Notes: a model not told the origin generated them from the sequence alone. A stretch of DNA of 64,000 bases from Leucobacter sp. PH1c (GCF_000633415.1 NZ_AYMV01000022.1:62001-126000), one strand, 5' to 3'; shown: positions 42,360-51,283, counted from the first letter of the stretch. Numbers and translations: made by a program.

Positions 42360-43124
42360 CTACCCGAGCGGGCGCAGCCGGAGACCCTGCATGCCCCCGT
42401 CCACCGCGATGGCCGCGCCGGTCGTGGAGCCCGCGAGCGGACTCGCGAGGTAGACGATCGCCTCGGCCACTTCCTCCGGCGCGACGAGCCGCCCGTGCGG
42501 CTGCCGCCGCTCGAGCGCGGCGCGCTCGGCAACGGGATCCGCCGCCGAGCCGAGCAGCCGCTGCACCCAGGGGGTGTCCGCGGTCCCCGGGTTCACACAG
42601 TTCACCCGGATCCCCTCGCGCAGGTGGTCGGCCGCCATCTGCAGCGACAGGGCCTGCACCGCCCCCTTCGTCGCGCCGTACAGCGCGCGGTCCGGCAGCC
42701 CGGCAGTCGCCGCGATCGACCCCACGTTGACGATCGCGGCGGCGGGCGACTCGCGCAGCCAGGGCAGTGCCGCACGCGAGACGCGCACGAGCCCGAGCAC
42801 GTTGATGTCGTAGACGCGATGCCACTCGGCGTCGTCGTTCGTCTCGATCGTGCCCTGCGCACCGGCGCCGGCATTGTTGATCACGATATCGATCCGCCCG
42901 AAGCGCTCGGCGACCGCGGCGATTCCTGCGCGGACGCTCGCGTCGTCGCCGATGTCCACCGCGCAGCCCAGCACGGGCTCCGCGACCGCATCGATGCGGA
43001 GGTCGAACACGGCAACGCTCGCCCCCGCGTCGACAAGTCGGCGCACCACGGCTGCTCCGATGCCCGATCCGCCGCCCGTGACGATCGCGACGAGGCCCGC
43101 GAAGGGCAGACCCTGGCCGCTCAC
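42360..43124 (-). CDS. SDR-family dehydrogenase (2-keto-3-deoxy-sugar-acid dehydrogenase candidate)
   Basis: 254-residue classical short-chain dehydrogenase: cofactor loop VTGGGSGIG, NNAG, catalytic Ser in VGSIAAT and YGATK (Tyr/Lys). The GTG start overlaps the stop of the preceding FAH gene (GTGA). Pairing of an SDR with a FAH-type hydrolase is characteristic of the non-phosphorylative L-fucose/L-rhamnose route. There the dehydrogenase makes a 2,4-diketo-3-deoxy acid that the FAH enzyme splits to pyruvate and a hydroxy acid. The last gene of the 42-53 kb cluster; the exact sugar acid is unknown. Confidence 0.85.
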   Translation of the reverse strand: MSGQGLPFAGLVAIVTGGGSGIGAAVVRRLVDAGASVAVFDLRIDAVAEPVLGCAVDIGDDASVRAGIAAVAERFGRIDIVINNAGAGAQGTIETNDDAEWHRVYDINVLGLVRVSRAALPWLRESPAAAIVNVGSIAATAGLPDRALYGATKGAVQALSLQMAADHLREGIRVNCVNPGTADTPWVQRLLGSAADPVAERAALERRQPHGRLVAPEEVAEAIVYLASPLAGSTTGAAIAVDGGMQGLRLRPLG

Positions 43125-44044
43125 GATGCGGCCCCGTTCGCCTCGGCAGCGTCCGCACGGTCGGCGTCAGCACGGTCGGCGTCCGCGGTGGTCCCGCCGT
43201 AGGCGACGCAGCGCTGGCGCTGCGAGCCCAGCCCCGCGATCTCGAGGTCGATCACGTCGCCCGCGCGGAGGTACGGGAAGTTGCCCGAGAGCGCGACGCC
43301 CTGCGGCGTGCCCGTGAGGACGAGATCTCCCGGCTCGAGGACGAGGTACTGGCTCAGATCGTGCACGATCGTCGCGACGTCGAAGATCATGTCCGCCGTG
43401 CTCGAGTCCTGCCGGGGCTCGCCGTTCACGAAGCTGCGCAGTCGGAGGGCTCCGGGGTCGACCGCGTCGGCCGGCACCAGCCAGGGACCGGTCGGAGAGA
43501 ACCCGGGGCCGGACTTACCCTTGCCCCACTGTCCGCCCGACTCCTCGATCTGCCAGCTGCGCTCGGAGAGGTCGTTCACGAGCACGTAGCCCGCGATGTG
43601 CGCGGCGGCCGCCGCGCGATCCGGGAGGTAGCTCGCACGTTTCCCGATGACGATCCCGAGCTCCACCTCCCAGTCCGTCTTCTCGCTGCCGGGCGGGATC
43701 GTGACGTCGTCGTATGGCCCGACCACCGTGTTCGGCGTCTTCTGGAACATCACGATGCGCTCGGGCGGGGCCGAGCCCGATTCTGCGGCGTGCGCCGCGT
43801 AGTTCATGCCAACGCAGATCACGGCGCTCGGGCGGGCGATCGGGGCGCCGACGCGCAGCGCGTCCGCGTCCGCGAGCACGGGGAGCTCACCCGCCGCGTG
43901 GGCCGCCGCCGCCGCCGCGAGGCCGCCCGCCTCCAGGAACGCTCCGGTGATCGCCGGGGTGAGCCCCCGGAGGTCGTAGCTGGCCTCGTCGTCCACGAGG
44001 ACCGGGATCTCGGCGCCGACCGGGCCGAGGTGTGCAAACTTCAT
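43121..44044 (-). CDS. Fumarylacetoacetate hydrolase family protein (2,4-diketo-3-deoxy-acid hydrolase candidate)
   Basis: 307 residues. The FAH core includes ICVGMNYAAHA, the metal ligand Glu in DWEVELGIVIG, YVLVNDLSERSWQ, SPTGPWLVP and LTGTPQGVAL. This subfamily (about 280-300 residues) includes 2,4-diketo-3-deoxy-L-fuconate and rhamnonate hydrolases and acylpyruvases. It is coupled to the SDR gene after it. The last ~20 residues contain an Asp-Arg-Ala repeat encoded by a direct DNA repeat at about 43149-43190. A GAAGGAGAG ribosome site precedes the ATG. Confidence 0.87.
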   Translation of the reverse strand: MKFAHLGPVGAEIPVLVDDEASYDLRGLTPAITGAFLEAGGLAAAAAAHAAGELPVLADADALRVGAPIARPSAVICVGMNYAAHAAESGSAPPERIVMFQKTPNTVVGPYDDVTIPPGSEKTDWEVELGIVIGKRASYLPDRAAAAAHIAGYVLVNDLSERSWQIEESGGQWGKGKSGPGFSPTGPWLVPADAVDPGALRLRSFVNGEPRQDSSTADMIFDVATIVHDLSQYLVLEPGDLVLTGTPQGVALSGNFPYLRAGDVIDLEIAGLGSQRQRCVAYGGTTADADRADADRADAAEANGAAS

Positions 44045-44141
44045 CGTTCTCTCTCCTTCAATCGTTCAGTGAGCGTGCTCATGCGGTGAGCGGACCGGCA
44101 GGGACGCTGCCGGTCTCGGGTCGGGCCGACGGCCGCGCGAC

Positions 44142-45356
44142 TCAGCGCGCCGCCGCCGATTCCCGGCGCTCGGCGCGTGCGCGGTCGATCCGCTGCTGGC
44201 CCTGGATGTGTTCGCGGATGCCCCAGGTCCAAGGGGCAAGCTCGTCCATGCGGCGCACCGTGTTGAGCAGTGTGCCGAGCTGCGGGCTCGAGATGCGCAC
44301 CCGGTCGCCGTAGGCGTGGGTGAAGCCGAGCCCCGCTTCGCCACGGTCCTCCGTCGGTGCGAAGAGCGTGCCCGTGAACAGCACGAAGCCGTCGGGGTAC
44401 TGGTGGTGCTCCCCGTGCGTCGCAGCGACGAGCTCCTCGAAGGGCCGGCTGATCCGCCCGACCGAGTTCACCCCGGTCATGACGTATCCGTCCGCCCCCT
44501 CGACGCGGAGCGAGATCTCCTCGTCCCGGACCGATTCCAGCGTAAAGTGCGCGTCGAAGAGCCGCACGAACGGCCCGATCGCGCTCGAGGCGTTGTTGTC
44601 CTTGGCCTTCCCGAGCAGCAGCGCGCTGCGCCCCTCGACGTCACGCAGATTCACGTCGTTGCCGAGGGTCGCGCCGCGGATCTCGCCGCGCGAGTCGACC
44701 ACGAGCACGAGCTCCGGCTCCGGGTTGTTCCAGGAGGAGAACTCGGGCACCCCGACCGCGGCGCCGTAGCCGACGGAGGCGAGAACCGGCGCCTTGGAGA
44801 ACACCTCGGGGTCCGGTCCGATCCCCACCTCGAGGTAGGCCGACCAGATGCCCTGCTCCGTGAGCACCGCCTTCGCCTCGGCCGCGGCGGGGGACCCCGG
44901 CTGGAGCTCGGCGAGGCTGCCGCCGATCGCGGAGGTGACGCGCTCGCGCATCTCCGCCGCACGATCCGGGTTCCCGGCGCAGCGCTCCTCGATCAGCCGC
45001 TCGATCATCGAGTCGACGAAGGTGACGCCGCACGCCTTCACGACCTGCAGATCGACGGGGGCGAGCAGGTGCGGTGCGTGCGGCCCGGCGTCGTCGGTGC
45101 TCGTGGCGACCACGGCGTCAAGGTCCCAGCTCAGCGCTTCGGGGTCGGCCACAGCAGCGCGCACGAGCTCCCGGGCGTCCGGGCGGTCGATGAGCGTGGC
45201 GAGCGAGTCCACCCGCTCGCTCAGATCGACGAGCCGCGCCCCGTGCACCGCGACGACGCGGGCGGCGCGCACCTCCGGATCCCAGATCCGGCCGATGAGC
45301 GTCGCCCGTTCGGCGTCGTCCGGGAGCAGCGCGGCTGCGGGAGCGTGTGCGTTCAT
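44142..45356 (-). CDS. Fumarylacetoacetate hydrolase family protein, long form (possible keto-deoxy-acid dehydratase)
   Basis: 404 residues with an N-terminal domain of about 110 residues before the FAH core. The core shows KACGVTFVDSM, the metal ligands in PEPELVLVVDSRGEI, LGNDVNLRDVEG and FTGTLFAPTEDRG. Longer FAH-fold enzymes include 2-keto-3-deoxy-arabinonate dehydratases, so it may dehydrate or hydrolyse a keto-deoxy sugar acid. It lies between the KDG-type kinase and the shorter FAH gene. GGAAGGAG precedes the ATG. Its function is less certain than that of its neighbours. Confidence 0.82.
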   Translation of the reverse strand: MNAHAPAAALLPDDAERATLIGRIWDPEVRAARVVAVHGARLVDLSERVDSLATLIDRPDARELVRAAVADPEALSWDLDAVVATSTDDAGPHAPHLLAPVDLQVVKACGVTFVDSMIERLIEERCAGNPDRAAEMRERVTSAIGGSLAELQPGSPAAAEAKAVLTEQGIWSAYLEVGIGPDPEVFSKAPVLASVGYGAAVGVPEFSSWNNPEPELVLVVDSRGEIRGATLGNDVNLRDVEGRSALLLGKAKDNNASSAIGPFVRLFDAHFTLESVRDEEISLRVEGADGYVMTGVNSVGRISRPFEELVAATHGEHHQYPDGFVLFTGTLFAPTEDRGEAGLGFTHAYGDRVRISSPQLGTLLNTVRRMDELAPWTWGIREHIQGQQRIDRARAERRESAAAR

Positions 45357-45402
45357 GTGTGTTCTCCTTCCGTGCGCGGGCGGCCGATGCCGACCCGCGC
45401 GG

Positions 45403-46353
45403 TTACCGTTCGACCGGGTCGCCCCCGCCGCGCAGCTGGCGCAGCTGGTCGCGATTCGGCATGGCCTCCCAGTCGCCGGTGCGCAGGCAGGCTGCGGCAC
45501 CGCTCGCGCTGGCCGCGGCCATGCGCTCCGCGAGCGAGGCGCCGCGCATGCGCGCCGTCAGGTAGGCGCCAACGAAGGCGTCGCCCGCCCCGACCGTGTC
45601 GACGGCGCGCACGGGCACCGCCGGCTCGACGTGCACGGCGCCGTCGACGAGCGCGTAGGCGCCGCGCTCTCCGCGCTTTACGATGACCTCGCGGGGCCCG
45701 AGCGCCGCGAGCCGGGCGGCGAGTTCGGGAACCGTCCCCCGCCCCACGAGGATCTCGGCTTCGTCCTCGCCGGCGAAGACGATGTCCGCGGCGGCCGCGA
45801 GCGCGCGATAGCTCGCCGCCGCATCCGCGGCGTCCCAGAGCTTGCTCCGGTGGTTGACGTCGAAGGACACGGCCGCATCCGCGGATCGCGCGGCGGCGAC
45901 GGCCGCGCGCACCGTCTCGTGCGAACTGTCGCTCAGCCCGGCCGAGATCCCCGTGACATGCAGCACGCTCGCCGCTGCGAGGAGTGCTCCGGGAAGATCC
46001 GCCGGAGTGATCCCGCTGCCCGCGGCGCCGTGACGAAGGTAGCTCACCCGGGTGGCGCCCGCTCCGGTGCGCTCCTTGAGCATCATCGCGGTGAAGCGAC
46101 TCGGGTCGCGCACGGCGTGCACCTCGACGCCCTCGCCGCGGAGCGTGCGCACGATGCGATCGCCGAACGGGTCCTCGCCGATCCGGCCGACCCAGGCGAC
46201 GCGCGCCCCCTGCCGGCTCGCGCAGATCGCGACGTTCCCCTCCGCGCCGCCGAAGCTGATCTCCGCCTGCGTGCCGTAGGCGAGCCCGCCTGCGCCGACT
46301 CCGCTCACCAGGCCGAGGCACTCGCCGACCGTCACGAGGAGCGGCGCGCTCAT
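45403..46353 (-). CDS. PfkB-family sugar kinase (2-keto-3-deoxygluconate kinase-like)
   Basis: 316-residue ribokinase-fold kinase. The N-terminal VTVGECLGLVSG, the substrate loop FGGAEGNVAI and the C-terminal ATP-binding signature VDTVGAGDAFVGAYL (catalytic Asp in GAGD) are all present. Together with the KDPG-type aldolase whose stop overlaps its ATG by four bases, it forms an Entner-Doudoroff-type branch: keto-deoxy acid to phospho-keto-deoxy acid, then cleavage. 2-Keto-3-deoxygluconate is the likely substrate, but galactonate or other epimers are possible. Confidence 0.88.
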   Translation of the reverse strand: MSAPLLVTVGECLGLVSGVGAGGLAYGTQAEISFGGAEGNVAICASRQGARVAWVGRIGEDPFGDRIVRTLRGEGVEVHAVRDPSRFTAMMLKERTGAGATRVSYLRHGAAGSGITPADLPGALLAAASVLHVTGISAGLSDSSHETVRAAVAAARSADAAVSFDVNHRSKLWDAADAAASYRALAAAADIVFAGEDEAEILVGRGTVPELAARLAALGPREVIVKRGERGAYALVDGAVHVEPAVPVRAVDTVGAGDAFVGAYLTARMRGASLAERMAAASASGAAACLRTGDWEAMPNRDQLRQLRGGGDPVER

Positions 46354-46970
46354 CGCGCTGCCTCGTCGACGGTCGCGGCGGCGCGGCGCGCGGCGGCGGC
46401 GACGGCGGCCGCACCGCCCGCGAGCACGCGCTCCGAGGTGATCCAGCTGCCGCTCACGGCGGCGACCGCGGGGTGCGCGAGGTACTCCGCGAGCGTGTCC
46501 TGCGAGACCCCGCCGCTCGGCACGAAGCGCACGTCGGGGAACACGGCGTGGAAGGCGTCGAGGGCGGCGAGTCCCCCGAGGAGGTGCGCGGGGAACAGCT
46601 TCACGACGCGCACGCCGAGATCGACCGCGCGCATGATGTCGCTCGCCGAGGCCACCCCCGGGATGATCGGCAGGTCGAGCTCGGCCGCGCGGCGCACGAC
46701 GTCCGCGGAGAGGCCGGGCGAGACGAGGAAGGCGGCCCCCGCCAAGGCGGCGGCGTCCGCCTGCGCCGCCGAGCGCACCGTCCCGGCGCCCACGAGGAGG
46801 CGTCCGTCGGCGGCAAGGCCGCGCACGGCGTCGAGCGCCGCCGGGTGCCGCAGGCCGATCTCGACGGCTCCGATGCCGCCGGCAGAGAGCCCCGTGCCAA
46901 GCGCGTCGACCTCGGCCGGCGTCTCCGGCACGGCGAGCGGGATGATCCGCTGCTCCGAGAGCGGTGTCAT
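46350..46970 (-). CDS. KDPG/KDPGal-type class I aldolase
   Basis: 206 residues, the normal length of bifunctional 4-hydroxy-2-oxoglutarate / KDPG aldolase. Visible: GAVEIGLRHPAAL (catalytic Glu, phosphate-site Arg), LVGAGTV, PGVASASDIM and the Schiff-base lysine in VKLFPAHLLGG, then PSGGV (phosphate loop). It cleaves a phospho-keto-deoxy acid to pyruvate and glyceraldehyde 3-phosphate. ATGA overlaps with both the SDR before it and the kinase after it give tight coupling. The start at 46970 is chosen to fit the overlap. Confidence 0.9.
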   Translation of the reverse strand: MTPLSEQRIIPLAVPETPAEVDALGTGLSAGGIGAVEIGLRHPAALDAVRGLAADGRLLVGAGTVRSAAQADAAALAGAAFLVSPGLSADVVRRAAELDLPIIPGVASASDIMRAVDLGVRVVKLFPAHLLGGLAALDAFHAVFPDVRFVPSGGVSQDTLAEYLAHPAVAAVSGSWITSERVLAGGAAAVAAAARRAAATVDEAAR

Positions 46971-47716
46971 CGCGCGAGCCATCCGCCGTCGACGGGGAGG
47001 ATCGTCCCCGAGACGTAGGCCGCGGCCGGGCTCGCGAGGAACACCGCGGCGCCGCCGAGATCGGCCGGCGTCCCCCAGCGGCCAGCCGGAATGCGCTCGA
47101 GGATGGCGCGCGAGCGCTCGGGGTCCTCCCGCAGCGCCTCGGTGTTGTCCGTGGCGATGTAGCCGGGCGCGATGCCGTTGACGGTGACGCCACGCCCCAC
47201 CCACTCGTTACTCAGGGCGGCGACGAGGCCCGCCACCCCGGATTTCGCCGCGGTATAGCCCGGAACGTTGATGCCGCCCTGGAAGCTCAGCAGGCTCGCG
47301 GTAAAGATCACCCGGCCCGCGCCGCGCTCCAGCATGCCGCGGCCCACGATCTGGCTCAGCAGGAACTGCGCCGAGAGATTCACCTGGATCACTTCGTCCC
47401 ACCACTCGACGGGGTGCTCCGCGGCGGGAGCGCGGCGGATCGTCCCGGCGTTGTTCACGAGGATGTCTGCTCCGGCCACCGTCTCGCCGAACTCGCGCAC
47501 TGCGGTACGGTCCGTGAAGTCGACGGCGTGCCCGGTGAAGCTGCGGCCGAGCGCGCGCACCGCGTCGCCGACCGCACCGCCTCCCGATTCCTGCTGGCTC
47601 GACGCCGCGATGATGTCGGCGCCGGCCGCCGCGAGCGCTTCAGCGATGCCGCGCCCGATCCCGCGCCGCGCTCCGGTGACGACGGCAACGGTGCCGCTCA
47701 GATCAAAGGGGTTCAT
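46967..47716 (-). CDS. SDR-family oxidoreductase, KduD-like (2-dehydro-3-deoxy-gluconate 5-dehydrogenase)
   Basis: 249-residue classical SDR: VTGARRGIGRGIAEAL, VNNAGTIRRAPA, catalytic Ser region TASLLSFQGG, YTAAKSG and GIAPGYIATDNTEAL. The last two segments closely resemble KduD/2-deoxy-D-gluconate 3-dehydrogenase. It would interconvert a 5-keto (or 3-keto) deoxyhexonate with the KDG pool, feeding the kinase and aldolase encoded next. ATGA overlap with the aldolase gene. Confidence 0.87.
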   Translation of the reverse strand: MNPFDLSGTVAVVTGARRGIGRGIAEALAAAGADIIAASSQQESGGGAVGDAVRALGRSFTGHAVDFTDRTAVREFGETVAGADILVNNAGTIRRAPAAEHPVEWWDEVIQVNLSAQFLLSQIVGRGMLERGAGRVIFTASLLSFQGGINVPGYTAAKSGVAGLVAALSNEWVGRGVTVNGIAPGYIATDNTEALREDPERSRAILERIPAGRWGTPADLGGAAVFLASPAAAYVSGTILPVDGGWLAR

Positions 47717-47744
47717 GTCAGTTCTCTCCTGTGGTGGTGTGCCG

Positions 47745-48761
47745 CTACTCGGCGACCGCGACGAGCAGCTTCATCGCATCTGCGCGCTCGAGGCGCTCAA
47801 AGGCCTGCTGCACGCGCTCGAGCGGGATGATCTCGGTGATGAGTGTGTCGACGGGCATCTCCCCCGCCGTGAGGAGGGCGGCGGCCCGCTCGAAGTCCGC
47901 TCGCTCGTACACGCGTGCGCCGAGGATCTCGAGTTCGCGCCAGAACATGCGGTGCAGGTTCATCGGCACGGGGTTCGGGTGGATGGCGACGATGACGATC
48001 CGGCCACGCACCCGGGCGAACTCGACGCTCTGGAGAGCCGTCGGTGCGACACCGGCCACTTCGAAGACGACGTCGGCCCCCGCTCCGCCGGTGCGCTCCT
48101 CGACGAGAGCGACGGGATCGAGCGCGAGCGGGTCGACGGCCTCGATGCCGAGCTCTGCGGATACCGCGCGCCGCTCAGCGTTGGGCTCGAAGAGCACGAC
48201 GCGGGCGCCCGTCGCCTGGGCGACGAGGGCGATGAGCTGCCCGATGGGGCCGCCGCCGATGATCACCGCGAACTCCCCGGAGGCGAGTCGCGCGCGACGC
48301 ACGTCGTGGCACGCGACGGCGAGCGGCTCGATGAGCGCGGCGTGCGCCAGCGAGAGCGACGGGTCGAGCGGGACGACCGCGTGCGCGGGCACGGTCCAGA
48401 GCTCCTGCAGCGCGCCGGGCGTCTCGATCCCGATGAAGTCGAGGTTCTGGCAGATGTGGGAGTGGCCAGCGCGGCAGGCCGGGCAATCGTTGCAGGGCGC
48501 GAGCGGCATCACCGTCACCGGCTGTCCGATCACGAGCCCAGTGACGCCGTCGCCGAGTGCGGCGACCGTGCCGCTCATCTCGTGTCCGATGGCCTGCGGG
48601 GCGGTCACCCGGGCATCCATGTGGCCGTGGAAGATGTGGAGATCGGTGCCGCAGATGCCGGCGTACGCGACCCTGATCTGCACCTCGCCCGCAGCGGGTG
48701 CCGCCGCTTCGATTTCCTCGACACGGAAGTCCCGTGCCCCCTGATAGCGCGCTGAACGCAT
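47745..48761 (-). CDS. Zinc-dependent sugar alcohol/sugar acid dehydrogenase (MDR family)
   Basis: 338 residues. Catalytic zinc ligands lie in AGICGTDLHIFHG and IGHEMSG. The structural zinc site has four cysteines in PCNDCPACRAGHSHIC. The NAD-binding fold is at VIIGGGPIGQLIAL. It resembles sorbitol, threonine and L-idonate 5-dehydrogenases, so it probably oxidises a hydroxyl of the imported sugar acid. It lies 28 bases before the KduD-like gene and just after a pair of strong hairpins, and may head its own transcript or a processed one. Confidence 0.88.
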   Translation of the reverse strand: MRSARYQGARDFRVEEIEAAAPAAGEVQIRVAYAGICGTDLHIFHGHMDARVTAPQAIGHEMSGTVAALGDGVTGLVIGQPVTVMPLAPCNDCPACRAGHSHICQNLDFIGIETPGALQELWTVPAHAVVPLDPSLSLAHAALIEPLAVACHDVRRARLASGEFAVIIGGGPIGQLIALVAQATGARVVLFEPNAERRAVSAELGIEAVDPLALDPVALVEERTGGAGADVVFEVAGVAPTALQSVEFARVRGRIVIVAIHPNPVPMNLHRMFWRELEILGARVYERADFERAAALLTAGEMPVDTLITEIIPLERVQQAFERLERADAMKLLVAVAE

Positions 48762-48797
48762 GCGTGTTCTCCTTTGTGGTGCAGTGTCTGGTGTCTC

Positions 48798-48851
48798 ACG
48801 GGAACCGGCCGCGGTTCCCGTCGTGCGGGGCGAGCCCCCGGTCGGGGCTCG
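48798..48851 (-). other. Tandem stem-loops between the aldolase and Zn-dehydrogenase genes
   Basis: Two adjacent perfect hairpins: stem ACGGGAACCG with a four-base loop (48798-48821), and stem CGAGCCCC with a five-base loop (48831-48851). They fill the 104-base gap in the middle of an otherwise tightly packed operon and lie 15 bases after the HpcH aldolase stop. They could terminate, partly terminate or be processing/stability sites, dividing the transporter part from the sugar-acid part. Confidence 0.65.
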
Positions 48852-48865
48852 GGCGCCCTCGGCGC

Positions 48866-49606
48866 TCAGGCGCCCGCCCGAGCCGCGGTGAGCTCGCTCC
48901 GGAGGCCCGAGCGGAGCGCGAGCAGATCGGTGGCCGCGGTGACGAACGTGAAGCCCTCGCGTGCGCGCCGGGCCGCCGTGCTGCCGTCGGCGCAGTGGAT
49001 CCCGGCGATCTTGCCGCGGGTCTCCGCCGCGACGCGGATCCGCTCGATCGCCGCGTCGAGCGCGGGCAGGATCGCGTCCTCGAACGGTGCGCTCGCGCCG
49101 AGCGCGAGCGAGAGGTCGTACGGTCCGACGTAGACGCCGTCCACGCCCGGGACGTCGAGGATCGTCTCGACCTCCGCGAGCGCGGCGCGGGTCTCGATCA
49201 TCACGAGCAGCGTCACGCCGCCATCGATGCGCGCGGGGCTACCCGTGGCGTGCTCCCCCGCCCGCGCCGGCCCCCAGGAGCGACCGCCCCCGGAGACCGG
49301 GTAGCGCGCTGCGCGGACCGCGGCTTCGGCGTCGGCGACGCTGTCGATGAGCGGGACGATGATCCCGCGCGCGCCCGCATCGAGCATGCGCCCGATCTCC
49401 TCGGCCCGGTTCGCGACGACACGCACGAACGGGGTGCCCCCGCCCGCGGTGATCGCGACGAGCGCGTCACGCGTCTCCGCGTAGCCGAGGAGGCCGTGCT
49501 GCCCGTCGATGCAGACGTAGTCAAACGCCTCTCGCGCGATCTGCTCCGCGGCGATCGCCGAGGGGAGCGCGATCCACGCGCCGAATCGGGGGGCCGTCGT
49601 CGTCAT
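48866..49606 (-). CDS. HpcH/HpaI-family class II aldolase
   Basis: 246 residues. Conserved FDYVCIDGQHG (catalytic His), DAGARGIIVPLIDS, LLVMIETRAALAEV (metal Glu) and GVYVGPYDLSLALG (metal Asp). These metal-dependent aldolases cleave 2-keto-3-deoxy acids such as KDR, KDGlucarate or 4-hydroxy-2-ketoheptanedioate to pyruvate plus an aldehyde. It is an alternative retro-aldol exit in the same locus that also has a KDPG-type aldolase and FAH hydrolases. The ATG at 49606 has GAGGA upstream; a GTG 12 bases earlier is possible. Confidence 0.88.
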   Translation of the reverse strand: MTTTAPRFGAWIALPSAIAAEQIAREAFDYVCIDGQHGLLGYAETRDALVAITAGGGTPFVRVVANRAEEIGRMLDAGARGIIVPLIDSVADAEAAVRAARYPVSGGGRSWGPARAGEHATGSPARIDGGVTLLVMIETRAALAEVETILDVPGVDGVYVGPYDLSLALGASAPFEDAILPALDAAIERIRVAAETRGKIAGIHCADGSTAARRAREGFTFVTAATDLLALRSGLRSELTAARAGA

Positions 49607-49693
49607 GTTCGTCCTCACTTCGTTGTGGTGGTGCGCGCCCGGAGCCGGGCGCTGGCGCTCCGCCCCGGGGCCGGAGCGGGAGGAGTTCGGTCG

Positions 49694-50446
49694 CTATAGG
49701 ACCTGGCTCAGGAAGGTGCGGAGCCGATGCGTGCGGGGCCGGTCGAAGATCTCCTCGGGCGTGCCTTCCTCGACGACGACGCCCTTGTCCATGAAGACGA
49801 CGCGATCGGCCACCGTGCGAGCGAAACCCATCTCGTGGGTCACGACGACCATCGTCATCCCCGATTCGGCGAGCGACGTCATGAGCGCGAGAACGCCCTT
49901 CACGAGCTCGGGATCGAGCGCGCTCGTTGCCTCGTCGAACAGCATCACCTCGGGCTCCATGGCGAGCGCGCGGGCGATCGCGACGCGCTGCTTCTGCCCG
50001 CCGGAGAGGCTCGCCGGGCGCGCGTCCGCGCGCTCCCGGAGCCCGACGTCGGCGAGACGCGCGAGCGCGAGCTCGGTGGCCTCGGCCTTCCCCATCCGCC
50101 GCACCTGGCGCAGCGGGAGCACGATGTTGTCGAGGACCGACTTGTGCGGGAAGAGGTTGAAGTGCTGGAACACCATGCCGACGCGGCGGCGGAGCTGGTC
50201 GACGTTGCCGCCCGATACGTCCTCGCCCTGGAGCTTCACGACACCGCCGCTCGGCTCTTCGAGCCGGTTCATGCAGCGCAGCACGGTCGATTTCCCACTG
50301 CCCGACGGGCCGATGATGCAGACGGTCTCGCCGGGGCGGACCCCGAGGTTGATGTCGGTGAGCACCTCGACGTGCCCGAAGCTCTTCTGCAGCCCGACGA
50401 GCTCGATCGCGAGATCGTTCGGGGCGGTGGTGGTGCGCGCGTTCAT
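49694..50446 (-). CDS. Amino-acid-type ABC transporter ATP-binding protein
   Basis: 250-residue ABC ATPase of the polar amino acid uptake (PAAT/GlnQ) group: Walker [17 protein letters not shown]-loop FQHFNLFPH, signature [15 protein letters not shown], Walker [15 protein letters not shown] and the H-switch VVTHEMGFA. It energises the permease whose stop overlaps its ATG by four bases. Membership of a sugar-acid catabolic cluster suggests that its ligand is an amino sugar acid or an amino acid metabolised with it. Confidence 0.93.
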   Translation of the reverse strand: MNARTTTAPNDLAIELVGLQKSFGHVEVLTDINLGVRPGETVCIIGPSGSGKSTVLRCMNRLEEPSGGVVKLQGEDVSGGNVDQLRRRVGMVFQHFNLFPHKSVLDNIVLPLRQVRRMGKAEATELALARLADVGLRERADARPASLSGGQKQRVAIARALAMEPEVMLFDEATSALDPELVKGVLALMTSLAESGMTMVVVTHEMGFARTVADRVVFMDKGVVVEEGTPEEIFDRPRTHRLRTFLSQVL

Positions 50447-51216
50447 CGAACGGGCTCCTCTCCCTTGATGTCGACGGCGGCGGTGCGGAGATCCTGCTCG
50501 GGATCGAGGACCTTCTTGGCGGGCTTTCCATTCCGGAGCCGATGATCGATGAAGTTCACGAGGTGGGTGAGCGGGACCGTGATCACCAGGTAGAACAGCC
50601 CCGCGAGCACGAGCGGAGACAGGTTGCCGGTCTGCACCGCGGTGTCCTGCCCTACCCGGAACAGGTCGCGCTGGGTGGTGATGAGGCCGAGGATGTAGAC
50701 GAGCGAGGTGTCCTTGACGATCGAGATGAACTGGTTCACGAGGCTCGGCAGGACCTGGCGCGCGGCCTGCGGGACGACGACGAGCCGCATGGAGGCACCG
50801 TAGGACATGCCGAGCGCGCGGCTCGCCTCCATCTGGCCCTTGTCGATCGCGAGGATGCCGCCGCGGAAGATCTCGCCGATGTAGGCGCCCGCGATGAGGC
50901 TGAGCGCGAAGATCGCGAGGAAGTACGGGTTGCCGCCCGTGACTCCGCGGAGCGGGGCGGCGAGGCTGAGGCCGACGAGCAGGATCGTGAGGATCGCCGG
51001 CAGACCGCGCAGCACATCGGTGTAGACCCGCGCGATCGCGCGGAGGATCCAGCTGCGGCTCACGCCGAACACCGCGAGCACGAGGCCGATGACGACGCCG
51101 ATCGCGGTCGAGGTGAGGGCGAGGATGAGGGTGTTCCACAGCCCGTACGCGAGGATCGACGGCAGCGCGGTGAAGATCACCTCGCTGTTGAAGAATGAGT
51201 CGATGAAGTCGTTCAT
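50443..51216 (-). CDS. Amino-acid-type ABC transporter permease
   Basis: 257 residues with five to six transmembrane helices. The HisM/GlnP-type start ([20 protein letters not shown]), [13 protein letters not shown] and the EAA-like coupling loop ([35 protein letters not shown]) are clear. Only one permease is encoded, so it probably acts as a homodimer. It is coupled to the ATPase by ATGA and separated from the binding-protein gene by a strong stem-loop. Confidence 0.92.
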   Translation of the reverse strand: MNDFIDSFFNSEVIFTALPSILAYGLWNTLILALTSTAIGVVIGLVLAVFGVSRSWILRAIARVYTDVLRGLPAILTILLVGLSLAAPLRGVTGGNPYFLAIFALSLIAGAYIGEIFRGGILAIDKGQMEASRALGMSYGASMRLVVVPQAARQVLPSLVNQFISIVKDTSLVYILGLITTQRDLFRVGQDTAVQTGNLSPLVLAGLFYLVITVPLTHLVNFIDHRLRNGKPAKKVLDPEQDLRTAAVDIKGEEPVR

Positions 51217-51239
51217 GATTCCTCCTGGAATCGGTCGGT

Positions 51240-51275
51240 CCGGGTGACGACGGGCGCGGGCCCGCCGTCACCCGG
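51240..51275 (-). other. Stem-loop between binding-protein and permease genes
   Basis: 16-position inverted repeat with one mismatch (CCGGGTGACG on the left, its complement on the right), starting about nine bases after the binding-protein stop. Hairpins at this place in ABC operons commonly stabilise the binding-protein mRNA and reduce downstream expression. No U-tract is present. Confidence 0.6.
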
Positions 51276-51283
51276 CGCCCGGA

